From the NCBI GenBank assembly GCA_039621445.1, contig CP154955.1, positions 43,175,540 through 43,239,539 on the forward strand: DNA of 64,000 nucleotides. The letters run 5' to 3'. The translations under genes and the position numbers were made by a program. Source of the DNA: Euglena gracilis. Its lineage: Eukaryota > Euglenida > Euglenophyceae > Euglenales. Every line of letters begins with the position of its first letter. The first letter of the stretch is position 1. The notes beneath the pieces were generated by a model that saw only the letters and a program-made list of their open reading frames with translations, was not told the DNA's origin and did no database searches. Positions 63,186-64,000 of the stretch are shown one piece after another.

Positions 63186-64000
63186 AGTGGAAAGTGCCCC
63201 CCCCCCCCCCGGGGTCGCTAAGCAATGGTATGGCCATGGCACTACCCACTAACCCCCCCCCCCCCCGGAAGTGTGCGAAAATCCTCCCCCCCCCCCCCCC
63301 GCCTGCCCATCGTACCCTCTCCCTGGGGTGGGCACTTCCTTAAAAAGAAGCCTGGTCGCTGAACCACCAAACCACCCCCCTCCCCCACCGGGCTTAGCGG
63401 AATGGCTGACTGGTTTTTGGCCCGGATTTAAATAAAATCCCTGCTTGGGAAGCTTTTCAACAAGTGTGCAATTTTGTTGTGATATATTCAAACAATTTTT
63501 TTTGTTGGAGGTTTTGAGTGCTGAAAATTCTGGATAGAATTTTTGGAGAAGTTCCCAAATTTTACCGTGTGTTTCTGCATTTTTTAACTGGTTTCAAGCC
63601 TCTCCTTGCCCGCCCCCCTGGGGTGCACGAGACCAGCCTGGGGTGGGGTGGTCAGACTCCCCCACCACCGCAACACGACACGAAAGACCTAAAATCTGGC
63701 GTCCCCCGAAATACGGTGAGTGCCTGGGAGTGGTCGGATCCTCCCCACCAGAATGGGGGGTGGCCAACCCCCCACCCATCACACTGCACGACTGCACGGT
63801 TTCTGGGATTCTCGTACAGCCCCCCCCCCCCCCCGTCAGCACTGTGGCTGTTTGTTCGTTGCCTTTTCTCCCTTCTTCTGGCCTGGCGCTGTTTTCGCCT
63901 CTGGCCCTTTTTTGTCGGTGTACGTGGAGTACCCCAGGGTCCGTTGCCCCGGCCCCTCCTGGAAATGATCCAAAAAATGATCAAATTGAAAAAAAATATA

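Overview
This window looks like nuclear DNA of a unicellular eukaryote, and the best fit is a euglenid alga (inference, about 70%). The main evidence is a GDP-mannose 4,6-dehydratase gene (19246-30147, + strand) that mixes ordinary GT-AG introns with introns lacking GT/AG. In the latter, a CAG/CAA at intron positions +4 to +6 pairs with a CTG/TTG at -8 to -6, the layout described for euglenid nonconventional introns. Genes are sparse, cut into exons of about 80-250 bp, and separated by long introns packed with poly(G)/poly(C) repeats, palindromes and small transposons.

Layout. 1-10.4 kb: a nest of decayed non-LTR retrotransposons with a CCHC motif and restriction-like endonuclease (RT-1, RT-2, RT-3, a tail-only copy, and RT-4 behind a ~102-bp satellite). 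RT-1 carries two 2A-like motifs, and a third lies in an inverted segment. 10.4-14.2 kb: repeats, a perfect 56-bp palindrome, an unrecognised ORF, a Ty3-like reverse transcriptase fragment. 14.3-19.1 kb: two minus-strand copies of the non-LTR family, one split by a transposon with an exact 8-bp target-site duplication (TSD). 19.2-30.1 kb: the GMD gene, with introns holding MITEs and three copies of an unrecognised mobile-element ORF. 30-40 kb: no gene recognised, many repeats. 40.1-61.1 kb: about 18 plus-strand exons encoding degenerate helical repeats of RAP/HPR/OPR type (W-A-x-A-x-L signatures), probably one large organelle RNA-binding protein gene, plus a CCCH zinc-finger coding segment. 61.1-64 kb: repeats only.

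The central observation joins these regions. Several unrelated MITE families start with CAG, end with CTG (or ATG) and have 8-bp TSDs. If a nonconventional intron runs from 3 nt before CAG to 5 nt after CTG, then 3 + 5 = 8, exactly the TSD length, so splicing restores the sequence present before insertion. Three such elements lie inside exons of the repeat-protein gene (57426-57746, 59705-59954, 60798-61072) and one inside a retrotransposon ORF (15030-16278), and in each case removal by this rule restores or keeps the reading frame. The window thus suggests that nonconventional introns are CAG-ended DNA transposons caught at different ages.

Limits: exon borders were placed by eye, no homology search was possible, and many GC-rich ORFs here are repeat artefacts.
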